A DNA stretch of 64,000 nt from NCBI GenBank assembly GCA_946479285.1, contig CAMLFH010000011.1, positions 54,853-118,852 of the forward strand, written 5' to 3'. The position numbers and the translations under genes are program-made. The notes under the pieces were generated by a model. That model was not told where the DNA came from and made no database searches. It worked only from the letters and a program-made list of their open reading frames with translations. Source of the stretch: an uncultured Flavobacteriales bacterium. GTDB taxonomy: Bacteria; Bacteroidota; Bacteroidia; Flavobacteriales; Crocinitomicaceae. This document shows, piece after piece, positions 54,586 to 63,205 of this stretch (position 1 is its first letter; every line of letters starts with the position of its first letter).

Positions 54586-55620
54586 ATGAGAAAGTTGACC
54601 GTTTACATATTCTTACTGACACAGGTGCTCGCAAAAAGTGCTTCTGCACAGGATACACATTTTGCCCAAACAGAATATGCACCAATGTTGTTGAATCCGG
54701 CATTAGCGGGAGCTTTCTCTCACATGCAGATCATTGCAAATTACCGCAATCAGTGGAACAGTATTGCCTCTCCTTATCAAACGATTGCAGCATCTTTTGA
54801 TGTACGATTGCAGCGCAGGGATGCGGATAACAATAGTTTTCTTGCTTTGGGTTTCAACTTCTTCAATGATGTTGCCGGAGACCTGAAAGTGACCACCAAC
54901 CAATTCAACCTGGATCTGGCTTACCACCTGAAAATGGGCCGATACAGTTTGTTAAGACTTGGTATTTACGGTGGAATGAACCAACGCGTGCTTGATCCGA
55001 ACAGGGGAAACTGGGCTAGTCAATTTGATGGTGATGCAATCAATACCAGTATTGGAAGCGGAGAGAATTTCGGCTCTTACAATCATCTATTCATGGATGC
55101 GGGTGCGGGTATCGTTTATACTTTCAGAAGGATGAAATATTCGGTAAACAACAATATCAATAATAATGTGAATTGCGGATTAGCTGTTTATCATGCCAAT
55201 CAACCGGCTTCTTCTTTTGTGAATATAGCAAATGACAAATTGGCAATGCGTATTTCGGGTTTCATCAATAGTTCTTTTAATATTCCGAATACTCAATTGG
55301 CTATACAACCAGCTGTTTATGTTCAACTGCAATCCAAATATTCGGAAGTAATGTTTGGAACATATCTGCGCTACAACATTCGTGAAGCATCCCATTTTAC
55401 AGGATCTATCAAACCGGTTGCTGCTGCACTTGGCTTGTTCAGCCGTTACAAGGATGCTTTTGTGGCGAAAGGATATTTTCAATACCACCAGATTTCTGTT
55501 GGTATGGCTTATGATTTCAACCTTTCCCGCTTAACCCCGGTTTCAAAATCACGTGGTGGATTCGAGATTTTCCTGCGCTTCAATTTGGATGACCGTTTGA
55601 ATAATCCTTCTCTTTGGTGA
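54586..55620 (+). CDS. PorP/SprF-family outer-membrane protein
   Basis: 344 residues. Signal peptide to about residue 20 (LAKSASAQ), then DTHFAQTEYAPMLLNPALAGAFSHMQIIANYRNQWNSIASPYQTIAASFDVRL, the PorP/SprF signature, and a beta-barrel-like rest ending in DLDDRLNN-type sequence (FDLNLD... PSLW). Family members are outer-membrane partners needed for surface display of SprB-like adhesins. Starts 1 base after the adhesin stop, so the pair is very likely functional together. Confidence 0.94.
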   Translation: MRKLTVYIFLLTQVLAKSASAQDTHFAQTEYAPMLLNPALAGAFSHMQIIANYRNQWNSIASPYQTIAASFDVRLQRRDADNNSFLALGFNFFNDVAGDLKVTTNQFNLDLAYHLKMGRYSLLRLGIYGGMNQRVLDPNRGNWASQFDGDAINTSIGSGENFGSYNHLFMDAGAGIVYTFRRMKYSVNNNINNNVNCGLAVYHANQPASSFVNIANDKLAMRISGFINSSFNIPNTQLAIQPAVYVQLQSKYSEVMFGTYLRYNIREASHFTGSIKPVAAALGLFSRYKDAFVAKGYFQYHQISVGMAYDFNLSRLTPVSKSRGGFEIFLRFNLDDRLNNPSLW

Positions 55621-55709
55621 CTTCGACTCCGCTCAGTCACCTTAAGTTCAAGAGTTGAAAAAGTTCAAAGGTTTAAACTTTTGACACCTTTTGAACTCTT
55701 TGAACATTC
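55621..55709. repeat. Composite intergenic repeat, second copy
   Basis: CTTCGACTCC (55621-55630) directly after the stop of the PorP/SprF gene, TCAGTCACCTTA (55633-55644) and a TTCAA fold-back (55645-55709) with GTTCAAAGG facing CCTTTTGAAC. Same three-part order as at 25836-26003. It lies between convergent genes. Confidence 0.75.
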
Positions 55710-55744
55710 AAAATTTAGATCTGAAAATTGTATTTAAGAAGAAT

Positions 55745-55770
55745 AAAAAAGGGTATCCGTAAAGATACCC
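55745..55770 (-). terminator. Terminator of pruA
   Basis: GGGTATC and GATACCC pair over 7 bp with a 6-base loop; on the minus strand the stem is followed by TTTTTTATTC. Confidence 0.83.
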
Positions 55771-55794
55771 CTCTATTGTATTGCTAAATTTTTC

Positions 55795-57423
55795 TTATCC
55801 TAAGAACGGATATTTGTAATCTGTTGGCGGAACGAATGTTTCTTTGATAGTTCGTGCAGAAACCCAGCGCAATAAGTTCATTGCTGCTCCAGCTTTATCA
55901 TTCGTACCTGAACCTCTTGCACCTCCGAATGGCTGCTGACCAACAACAGCTCCGGTTGGCTTATCATTGATGTAGAAGTTTCCTGCTGCGTTTTCTAATG
56001 CTTTTGTTGCAGTTTGAATTGCATAACGGTCATTCGACATGATAGAACCTGTCAAAGCATACTCTGAAGTTTCATCCAATAATTTCAATGTAGCTTCAAA
56101 TTCGTTTTCCGGGTAAACATAAATTGTAAGTACCGGTCCGAATATTTCCTCAACAATTGTTCTGAATTTCGGGTTTGTAGTTACGATAACCGTTGGATCA
56201 ATAAAATATCCTTTCGATTTATCGTAAGATCCACCAACGATAATTTCTGCATCTGATTGTCCTTTGGCATAATCAATGAATCCCGAAATCTTATCAAAAG
56301 CACGCTCATCGATTACTGCATTGACAAAGTTTGAAGAATCTTCCGGAGAACCCATTTTAAATGATTTTACCTGATTAACCAAAATCTCTTTCACATCCGC
56401 CCACAAGTTGGAAGGAATGTAAGCACGTGAAGCCGCTGAACATTTTTGTCCCTGGAATTCAAATGCCCCACGAGAAAGTGCTGTTGCTACTTCTGCAGCG
56501 TTTGCACTTTTGTGAACCATCACAAAATCTTTACCTCCGGTTTCTCCAACAATACGCGGGTAAGCTTTGTAATTTTCAATATTGTTCCCGATTTCTTTCC
56601 ACAAATGACGGAAAACGCCTGTAGAACCAGTAAAATGCAATCCTGCCAAATGTTTGTTTTTGAAGATCACATCTCCGGCAACAGGTCCGTCAACAGAGAT
56701 CATATTGATTACTCCGTCAGGGACACCTGCCGCTTTGAATATTTCCATAATCACTTGTGCAGAATACATTTGAGATTCAGCCGGTTTCCAAACGATCACA
56801 TTCCCCATCATTGCCGGTGCAGCACATAAGTTTGCAGCAATTGATGTGAAATTAAATGGTGTAAGTGCGAAAACGAATCCTTCCAACGGACGGTATTCCA
56901 ATCTGTTCCACATTCCCGGTAATGATTCCGGCTGTTCTTTATAGATCTGAGTCAAATACTGAACGTTGAATCGGAAAAAATCGATCAGCTCACAAGCCGC
57001 ATCAATTTCAGCCTGCATTACATTCTTGGACTGCCCCAGCATGGTTGCAGCATTCATTTTGTTTCTAAAAGGTCCGGCCAACAAATCAGCTGCTTTCAAA
57101 AAGATCGCTGCACGTTGTTCCCAAGGCAAATTCGCCCATTGTTCACGCGCATTCATTGCCGCATCAATCGCTTTTGAAACATGAGACGCGTCTCCGTAAT
57201 TGAAATGTCCCAACACTTTCTGATGATCGTGCGGAGGCGACATTGGCTTTTTATTATTCGTTCTAACCAATTCGGAACCAATGTACATAGGCACATCGAT
57301 TGGATCCTGGTTCAACATTTTTTTATATTCTGAGATCAGAGCTGTATGTTCAGCACTTCCGGGAACATACCCCTTTACCGGTTCGTTGATTGCTTTGGGA
57401 ACCGTAAATAACGCGTTTGACAT
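55795..57423 (-). CDS. pruA: L-glutamate gamma-semialdehyde dehydrogenase
   Basis: 542 residues from the ATG at 57423 (MSNALFTVPKAINEPVKGY); the in-frame part upstream to 57471 lies over the promoter. Oxidises glutamate semialdehyde to glutamate with NAD+, the last step of proline breakdown. Motifs: FNFTSIAANLCAAPAMMGN, VWKPAESQMYSAQ, HFTGSTGVFRHLW, GETGGKDFVMVHK and the catalytic Cys in FEFQGQKCSAASRAY. No putA/prodh gene is adjacent. Confidence 0.97.
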   Translation of the reverse strand: MSNALFTVPKAINEPVKGYVPGSAEHTALISEYKKMLNQDPIDVPMYIGSELVRTNNKKPMSPPHDHQKVLGHFNYGDASHVSKAIDAAMNAREQWANLPWEQRAAIFLKAADLLAGPFRNKMNAATMLGQSKNVMQAEIDAACELIDFFRFNVQYLTQIYKEQPESLPGMWNRLEYRPLEGFVFALTPFNFTSIAANLCAAPAMMGNVIVWKPAESQMYSAQVIMEIFKAAGVPDGVINMISVDGPVAGDVIFKNKHLAGLHFTGSTGVFRHLWKEIGNNIENYKAYPRIVGETGGKDFVMVHKSANAAEVATALSRGAFEFQGQKCSAASRAYIPSNLWADVKEILVNQVKSFKMGSPEDSSNFVNAVIDERAFDKISGFIDYAKGQSDAEIIVGGSYDKSKGYFIDPTVIVTTNPKFRTIVEEIFGPVLTIYVYPENEFEATLKLLDETSEYALTGSIMSNDRYAIQTATKALENAAGNFYINDKPTGAVVGQQPFGGARGSGTNDKAGAAMNLLRWVSARTIKETFVPPTDYKYPFLG

Positions 57424-57442
57424 AGTATACTTTTTTGCATTA

Positions 57443-57450
57443 CAAATGTA
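57443..57450 (-). promoter_or_regulatory. -7 element of pruA
   Basis: TACATTTG on the minus strand, match to TAnnTTTG, 19 bases before the ATG at 57423. Confidence 0.55.
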
Positions 57451-57527
57451 CACATTCTGCGTTGAGTTCATGCATCAGATCGAAGTCGTATTATTGAACT
57501 TCCATGCTAAATTTCAAAGATTGTTCT

Positions 57528-57535
57528 TATGTTTG
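57528..57535 (+). promoter_or_regulatory. -7 element of the TPR gene
   Basis: TATGTTTG matches TAnnTTTG, 24 bases before the ATG at 57560. Confidence 0.55.
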
Positions 57536-57559
57536 GGTTATCGTTATTTAAACACACTT

Positions 57560-58828
57560 ATGAAGATCTTAGCAGCTACTATTCTTTTTACCGTTTGCTC
57601 TTGCTTTCTTTTGTTCGCACAATCGGTTAATCCGCACAAACAATGGGCACTACTCAATAAAGGAAGTGAAAAAGACCGCATTGAAGCTGCAAAAAAACTC
57701 AGTCTTTATTATCAGTCAGAATCCATTGATTCATTGAGAATTGTTGGCGAAACGCTTTTCTTCTACGGAATCGATAATCATTATCAACCGGCTATTGAAT
57801 TCGGGAAAATCACTCTTTCAGAGTTTTACGTCATGAACGGACGCATAAACGACGGGATTGTGATGGCAAAATCAACACTTCCACTGCTTCAGGAACGTGG
57901 TGACATGGCTTTATTAAGTAATGTCTGTAGAATTATCGCATCCGGGTATCGGAAACTGGACGATGGAAATTCTTCCATGCTTTGGGCTAAAAAAGCAATT
58001 GCTTACAACAAAAGCAACGCGGAATCAACGGATAAAACCGAAGGCGTTATTTCTTTAGCTGAAGCCTATCTTCTGCAGAATAAAGAGAAATTATGCATCG
58101 AAACTTATGATGAGTATATTTCAAAAGCTTCAAAATCAAAAAACTACCGTGGTTTGAGTACCGCATATGCGCGTTTGGGAGACATTTACCGCATTTCCGA
58201 AAAGTTCAGTCTGGCAGAAAAGTTCTTCAGGCTTTCGTATCAAATGGCCCAAAAAACAAACCTGACTTCTCCAAAGGCTCACGCTTTAAATAACCTGGCG
58301 ATCGTTTATTTCGAAAAAGGCGATACGACCAATGCCCGTCTTCATTTCCAAAAGGCACTGGAATTGAGACAATCTGTAAAAGATGTGAAATCGATTTCCG
58401 AAAGCCTCTACAACATGGGAGACTATTATTTCTACCAGGGACAATATCCCAAGGCACTGCAATGGTATCAGAAATCAACAGATTTAGCTCAAAAAAATGA
58501 ACTTCTGAAGGAAGAAAAAGACGGTTTATTGGCGATTGCTCAGGTTTACAAAGAAATGAAACAGTTTGATGAGTCTACCAAACATTTGGAGAAAGCACTA
58601 TCGATTTCAAGTGATCTGAAACTACAACAAAGTGCAGATGATGAAGATCTGACGAACTTACAACATGAAATCTGGCGCACAGACTTTGAGGAATACAAAA
58701 CTGCAGAGATTAAAAAGGAAACTTCTTTTTGGAACTATGTGCTTTTGATTGTAGTGGCAACTCTTAGCATAACTACGATTCTATTACTGATCAAACTGAA
58801 AAAGGTGCAATCTGCAAAAATCGATTAA
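57560..58828 (+). CDS. Membrane-anchored TPR protein
   Basis: 422 residues from the ATG at 57560. Signal or anchor at the N-terminus (MKILAATILFTVCSCFLLFAQ), several TPR-like helical pairs in about 60-370 (e.g. AHALNNLAIVYFEKGDTTNARLHFQKAL, SLYNMGDYYFYQGQYPKALQWYQKSTDL), and a C-terminal helix (FWNYVLLIVVATLSITTILLLI, about 390-410) before a short basic tail. The layout equals the extracytoplasmic sensor part of Bacteroidetes two-component or regulator proteins, but no kinase or DNA-binding domain follows, so it is a lone TPR protein. Function unknown. Confidence 0.86.
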   Translation: MKILAATILFTVCSCFLLFAQSVNPHKQWALLNKGSEKDRIEAAKKLSLYYQSESIDSLRIVGETLFFYGIDNHYQPAIEFGKITLSEFYVMNGRINDGIVMAKSTLPLLQERGDMALLSNVCRIIASGYRKLDDGNSSMLWAKKAIAYNKSNAESTDKTEGVISLAEAYLLQNKEKLCIETYDEYISKASKSKNYRGLSTAYARLGDIYRISEKFSLAEKFFRLSYQMAQKTNLTSPKAHALNNLAIVYFEKGDTTNARLHFQKALELRQSVKDVKSISESLYNMGDYYFYQGQYPKALQWYQKSTDLAQKNELLKEEKDGLLAIAQVYKEMKQFDESTKHLEKALSISSDLKLQQSADDEDLTNLQHEIWRTDFEEYKTAEIKKETSFWNYVLLIVVATLSITTILLLIKLKKVQSAKID

Positions 58829-58854
58829 TTATCTCTATGAAAGTTCAATTTGAA

Positions 58855-59247
58855 TTAATTCAATTTTCCAGGGAAATTCAATTGAAAAACAGGAATATCC
58901 ACTTTGAAAAGCTGATCTGTTTCCATATTCTTAAACGTGTAGAATCCGTGCATTGATCCCATTTCGGACTTCAATTCGCATCCACTGGTATATTGGTACA
59001 ATTCTCCGGACTCCAAAGTAGGTTGTTGACCTACAACCCCCTCTCCACTTACGTGAATGGTAGGATTCAAAGAATCAAAAATAAACCAATCGCGGTGAAG
59101 CAATTGAACAGTAAATTGATTTTGATTTTCAATATCAATCCGGTAACTGAAGAAATAACTTGAGTCGGTAGTTTGTGAAACATCTGCCCGAAACTGAGTC
59201 GAAACCCGAATCAAAACTCCCTCCGTAAGCGCGGTTATCTGTGTCAT
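58855..59247 (-). CDS. apaG: ApaG/CorD-family protein
   Basis: 130 residues from the ATG at 59247 (a GTG at 59259 is also in frame). A single fibronectin-like ApaG domain: VRVSTQFRADVSQTTDSSYFFSYRIDIENQ-like start (here IRVSTQFRADV...), RDWFIFD, VSGEGVVGQQPTLESGELYQYTSGC and SEMGSMHGFYTF. ApaG proteins are linked to Co2+/Mg2+ tolerance or act as protein-binding domains. No apaH or ksgA is adjacent. The length matches the family. Confidence 0.93.
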   Translation of the reverse strand: MTQITALTEGVLIRVSTQFRADVSQTTDSSYFFSYRIDIENQNQFTVQLLHRDWFIFDSLNPTIHVSGEGVVGQQPTLESGELYQYTSGCELKSEMGSMHGFYTFKNMETDQLFKVDIPVFQLNFPGKLN

Positions 59248-59430
59248 ACTTTTTTGCACTAGTGACGAAGAAAGTTAGTAACTTAAATCAAGACAGACAA
59301 ATTTTTCACATTTTTTATTCAATAAAATTCACAAATATCTGTGATTTAGTAGATTTCCAAATTAAATGGATAATCCGGTGAACAGATGAAAGTCACTTGA
59401 AAAAGGTAGCCTTTAAGCCGAATAAAATTC

Positions 59431-59438
59431 TATTTTTG
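59431..59438 (+). promoter_or_regulatory. -7 element of the PaaE-like pair
   Basis: TATTTTTG matches TAnnTTTG, 20 bases before the ATG at 59459. Confidence 0.58.
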
Positions 59439-59458
59439 TATTCAAAATAAAACCAGAA

Positions 59459-60529
59459 ATGACTCCAAAGTTTCATCCTTTAGTTGTTCAAGATGTCCGA
59501 AAGGAAACCGATGACACTGTTTCCATTGCTTTTGAAATCCCAACCGAACTGACAAATGATTACCAATTTGTTTCCGGTCAATATATTACTATCCGTAAAA
59601 TCATTGACGGAGAAGAGTTGAGAAGATCTTATTCTATTTGTGCTACACCACAAGATGGTGAGTTACGGGTTGCTGTGAAGCGGGTTGAAGACGGTCGTTT
59701 TTCGTCCTGGGCAACAGCTGATCTGAAAATTGGAGAAACATTGGATGTAATGACTCCTAGCGGACATTTCCAATTGGTTCCTGAAATTTCTGCAACCAAA
59801 AACTATGCGCTTTTCGCAGCAGGGAGTGGAATTACACCAATCATTTCGATTGCAAAGACAATTCTAATGCATGAACCTATGAGTACGGTAACTTTGGTTT
59901 ATGGCAATAAAGGGTTTTCAAGCATTATTTTCAGAGAGGAATTAGAGGCTTTAAAAAATAAATTCATCAACCGTTTTCAATTAATCCATGTCCTGAGCCG
60001 TGAAAGTTTAGGCAACCCACTGCAGAAAGGTCGTATTGATAAAGACAAAGTGGAATTGATTGGCAGAACGTTGCTTCGCGGAGAACACATTGATGCGGTT
60101 TACAGCTGTGGACCGGAAGAAATGATTCATGCGGTTAAAAATGCAATGATGGGATCAGGTGTTCCTGAAAGCAAAATTCATTTCGAATTATTCGGCACTA
60201 AAACGGAAGGTTCACAGGCAAAAATCGTTGTTCCGAAAGAACAGGATGTGTTGGCAAAAGTGACTATCATATTAGATGGCGATCGTATTGAAGTGGATTT
60301 GAATACCGCAGGGACATCCATCCTGGAAGCAGGTTATGAAGCCGGTGCAGATTTGCCATACGCTTGTAAAGGCGGTGTTTGCTGTACCTGTAAAGCCAAA
60401 ATTTTGGAAGGAAGTGCAGTAATGGATGTGAATTACGCCTTAGAAAAAGATGAAGTGGAAGCCGGATATATTTTAACTTGCCAGGCGCATCCTACCTCAG
60501 AAAAATTAACAGTATCATTTGACGATTAA
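59459..60529 (+). CDS. paaE: PaaE-like ferredoxin reductase, first of two tandem paralogs
   Basis: 356 residues. FAD-binding N-terminus (LRRSYSICATPQ near 54-64), NAD(P)-binding middle (FAAGSGITPIISIA, YSCGPEEMIHAVK) and a C-terminal plant-type [2Fe-2S] domain with ligands Cys303, Cys308, Cys311 and Cys341 in CKGGVCCTCKAK and ILTCQAHP. This is the full plan of PaaE, the reductase that feeds electrons from NADPH to the phenylacetyl-CoA epoxidase. paaABCD lies 9 kb upstream without paaE. Followed 2 bases later by a close paralog. Confidence 0.9.
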   Translation: MTPKFHPLVVQDVRKETDDTVSIAFEIPTELTNDYQFVSGQYITIRKIIDGEELRRSYSICATPQDGELRVAVKRVEDGRFSSWATADLKIGETLDVMTPSGHFQLVPEISATKNYALFAAGSGITPIISIAKTILMHEPMSTVTLVYGNKGFSSIIFREELEALKNKFINRFQLIHVLSRESLGNPLQKGRIDKDKVELIGRTLLRGEHIDAVYSCGPEEMIHAVKNAMMGSGVPESKIHFELFGTKTEGSQAKIVVPKEQDVLAKVTIILDGDRIEVDLNTAGTSILEAGYEAGADLPYACKGGVCCTCKAKILEGSAVMDVNYALEKDEVEAGYILTCQAHPTSEKLTVSFDD

Positions 60530-60531
60530 TT

Positions 60532-61605
60532 ATGGGTTTATTTTCCAAATTTAAGAAAGATTCCGGAGCAGGAAAAGCACGTTCAGGAATAGTGACAGTT
60601 GCAAAAAATGAGCGAATTACAGCTGTTGGAAGCCGCATTCATTTCGAAATTCCAGCTGATTTAAAAGATCTGTTTGCTTACGAACCCGGTCAATACATCA
60701 ATGTGCACGTAACTTTGAACGGAACCAAGCACAGTCGTTCATATTCTATTTGCAGCGGACCGAATGAACAATATTTGGCGGTTGGCGTTAAAGCTATTGA
60801 TAAAGGGCTTGTATCAAACTATTTGGTGAATGAACTAAAAGCCGGAGATCAGATCGAACTGGATTTCCCCATGGGGAATTTCAAACTGGATCAGAAGGCT
60901 CCAAATATTGTGTGTTTCGCTGCAGGAAGTGGAATTACACCTTTTATGTCTTTTGCAAAATCTTTGGGTTCAACCCAGAAAATGCGATTGATCTATGGGA
61001 ATTCAAAAATGGATACAGCATTTTTTATGAATGAGATCCAGGGATTTCCAAACGTAAGTTCGACGTTTTTCTTCAGTCAGGAAAAAAATGAAGGCCACCA
61101 GGAAGGACGATTGGATAAGCATCACGTAAGTGAGTTGATCAAATCAGAGTTGACTCTTTTGAGAGCTGACGGGTTTTACATTTGTGGTCCGGAAGAAATG
61201 ATCATGGGAATTCAGGAAGTACTGGGTATTTTCGGAATCGCAAAAGAGAAAATTCACTTCGAACTATTTACGACTCCTGTTTTAATGAAGCAGGAAGAAA
61301 CAACTGTTGTTGGTACATTTAATGGTATTTCCCAGGTAAGTGCAATTTTAGACGGAGAAGTTCAGCGCATAGAATTAGCAACAAACGGGAAGAGTATATT
61401 GGATGCTCTTGATCAGTCGGGAATGGATGTTCCCTATTCCTGTAAAGGTGGTGTTTGCTGCACCTGCAAAGCAAAAATTATTGAAGGAAGTGCTCAAATG
61501 ACTATCAATTACGCCTTGACGGATGAAGAAGTGAAAGAAGGATATATCCTAACTTGCCAGTCTCATCCAACCAGCGAAATTCTAAAATTGGATTTTGATG
61601 TCTAA
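60532..61605 (+). CDS. PaaE-like ferredoxin reductase, second tandem paralog
   Basis: 357 residues, same FAD/NAD/[2Fe-2S] plan: SRSYSICSGPNE, FAAGSGITPFMSFAK, YICGPEEMIMG and ligands Cys304, Cys309, Cys312, Cys342. Compared with the first copy the N-terminus is extended (GLFSKFKKDSGAGKARSG), and the NAD(P) and linker parts have diverged while the [2Fe-2S] end stays nearly identical. It may serve a second oxygenase or be an alternative PaaE. Cotranscribed with the first copy and overlaps the next gene by 8 bases. Confidence 0.88.
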   Translation: MGLFSKFKKDSGAGKARSGIVTVAKNERITAVGSRIHFEIPADLKDLFAYEPGQYINVHVTLNGTKHSRSYSICSGPNEQYLAVGVKAIDKGLVSNYLVNELKAGDQIELDFPMGNFKLDQKAPNIVCFAAGSGITPFMSFAKSLGSTQKMRLIYGNSKMDTAFFMNEIQGFPNVSSTFFFSQEKNEGHQEGRLDKHHVSELIKSELTLLRADGFYICGPEEMIMGIQEVLGIFGIAKEKIHFELFTTPVLMKQEETTVVGTFNGISQVSAILDGEVQRIELATNGKSILDALDQSGMDVPYSCKGGVCCTCKAKIIEGSAQMTINYALTDEEVKEGYILTCQSHPTSEILKLDFDV

Positions 61606-62269
61606 AAATGTTTTGGTAATCGGTGCAAGTCGCGGTATTGGAAAAGAGCTGGTGAAACAGTTTGCTGCTGAAGACCTGGAAACATTTGGCTTTGCCCGAA
61701 GTTTACAAGACCATTCTGAAAATAATATCCATTACATTCACTTAGATCTTTTAAGTCCGACGATTAAATCGGATTTTGAAAAAGCTACCGAGCATATCGG
61801 TCCTATCGATTATTTGATTCACAATGCCGGGTTTATTGCGGTGAAACCATTTTTAGAGTTATCCCGGGAAGACATTCAAAATTGCTACCAGGTCAACGTG
61901 ATGTCGGTAATGGAAATTACTCAAATTAGTCTTCCGAGAATGAAACGCGGCGGGCATATCGTTATGATTTCATCCATTGGCGGGTTCCAGGGAAGTTCCA
62001 AATTTCCGGGGCTGGCGGCATATTCTACATCAAAAGCGGCTTTGGTTTCACTGACCGAATTACTTGCTGAAGAATTCAAAAATTCAGGTATTTCCATCAA
62101 TTGCTTGTGTTTAGGAGCAGTTCAGACAGAGATGATGGAAGAAGCTTTTCCCGGCTACATAGCTCCTCACAAACCTGATGAAATTGCTGAATTCATTGTT
62201 GATTTCACTTTAAACAGTGGGAAGTACTTTCATGGAAAGATTATTCCTGTGAGTGTTTCAAATCCTTAA
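61598..62269 (+). CDS. Short-chain dehydrogenase/reductase, PaaE-operon gene
   Basis: 223 residues from the ATG at 61598. Rossmann loop GASRGIG near 8-14, HNAGF, catalytic region SSIGGFQGSSKF and YSTSKAALVSL. A short, typical SDR without an obvious substrate group. Its start lies inside the PaaE-2 stop region (8-base overlap), so it belongs to the same transcript. It may act on aromatic or fatty intermediates, but this is only context. Confidence 0.86.
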   Translation: MSKNVLVIGASRGIGKELVKQFAAEDLETFGFARSLQDHSENNIHYIHLDLLSPTIKSDFEKATEHIGPIDYLIHNAGFIAVKPFLELSREDIQNCYQVNVMSVMEITQISLPRMKRGGHIVMISSIGGFQGSSKFPGLAAYSTSKAALVSLTELLAEEFKNSGISINCLCLGAVQTEMMEEAFPGYIAPHKPDEIAEFIVDFTLNSGKYFHGKIIPVSVSNP

Positions 62270-62275
62270 AAAGAG

Positions 62276-63205
62276 ATGCAATTAGCCCTAGCGCCTTTGC
62301 AGACATATACCGATTATCATTTCCGAAACGCACACCTTGCCGTATTCAAAGGAGTTGATAAATTTTATGCTCCCTATCTGAAAATGAACAACGACGGAAC
62401 AATTAAAAATGCTCCGAAAATTGATATACTTCCAAAGAACAATCCTGAAATAGCCGTAATTCCTCAATTAATGGCTTGTGGTGAAGAGGAATTTGCCATC
62501 ATGGCTGATTACATCGAATCCTTAGGGTATACCGAATTGAATTGGAATATGGGTTGTCCATATCCAATGGTCACAAATAAAAATTTAGGAGCCGGAATTT
62601 TAAACAAACCTTCCGAGATCTTTGAGCTTTTTGATAAGATCTTCCCCAAATTAAAAATGGGTTTAGGAATCAAGATGCGCATGGGACTGGAGAATACTGC
62701 GGAGATCCTGGAGATTTTACCTCGATTAAATGATTATCCATTGACGGAGATTATTATTCATGCTCGTTATGCAAAACAGCTGTATAATGGGACTTGTGAT
62801 CACGAGCGTTTCCTGGAATGCATTTCTCTGACGAACCATCCATTAACTTATAACGGGGACATTGAAACAAAAGAGGACTTTGATGATCTACAATTAAAAT
62901 TCAAAGGAATTGACCATTGGATGATAGGAAGAGGAGCGATGAAAAACCCAAGCTTATTTGAAGAACTTCAATTTGGGAACGTTGATTCAGGCGAGGTTTA
63001 TCGCGAAAAAATGTCTCTCTTTTCAAGTCATTTAACGACCAGTCTTTTGGAATGTAATCCGGACAGAGGTTATGCATTGAGTAAGATGAAATCCTATTGG
63101 GAATATTTATCGGAGGGATTATCAGACGGAAAAAACTTGTACCGTAAATTAAAGAAAAGCAAATCAATAGAAGAGTTCAACGGATTCCTGGCTGAAATGC
63201 TTTAA
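62276..63205 (+). CDS. tRNA-dihydrouridine synthase family protein
   Basis: 309 residues, a Dus-type FMN enzyme: ALAPLQTYTDYHFRNAHL, ELNWNMGCPYPMVTNKNLGAGIL with the catalytic Cys in GCP, IIIHARYAKQLYNG and NGDIETKEDFDDLQLK, MIGRGAMKNPSLF. Reduces specific uridines in tRNA. The length and the TDYHFRN start are closest to the DusC-like branch. It starts 6 bases after the SDR stop. Overlaps the convergent MBL-like gene by 4 bases. Confidence 0.9.
   Translation: MQLALAPLQTYTDYHFRNAHLAVFKGVDKFYAPYLKMNNDGTIKNAPKIDILPKNNPEIAVIPQLMACGEEEFAIMADYIESLGYTELNWNMGCPYPMVTNKNLGAGILNKPSEIFELFDKIFPKLKMGLGIKMRMGLENTAEILEILPRLNDYPLTEIIIHARYAKQLYNGTCDHERFLECISLTNHPLTYNGDIETKEDFDDLQLKFKGIDHWMIGRGAMKNPSLFEELQFGNVDSGEVYREKMSLFSSHLTTSLLECNPDRGYALSKMKSYWEYLSEGLSDGKNLYRKLKKSKSIEEFNGFLAEML

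Noticed and set aside
57281..57559. Upstream extension of the TPR protein frame
   Set aside because: It lies antisense to pruA and before the -7 element at 57528; the signal-peptide ATG at 57560 is a better start.
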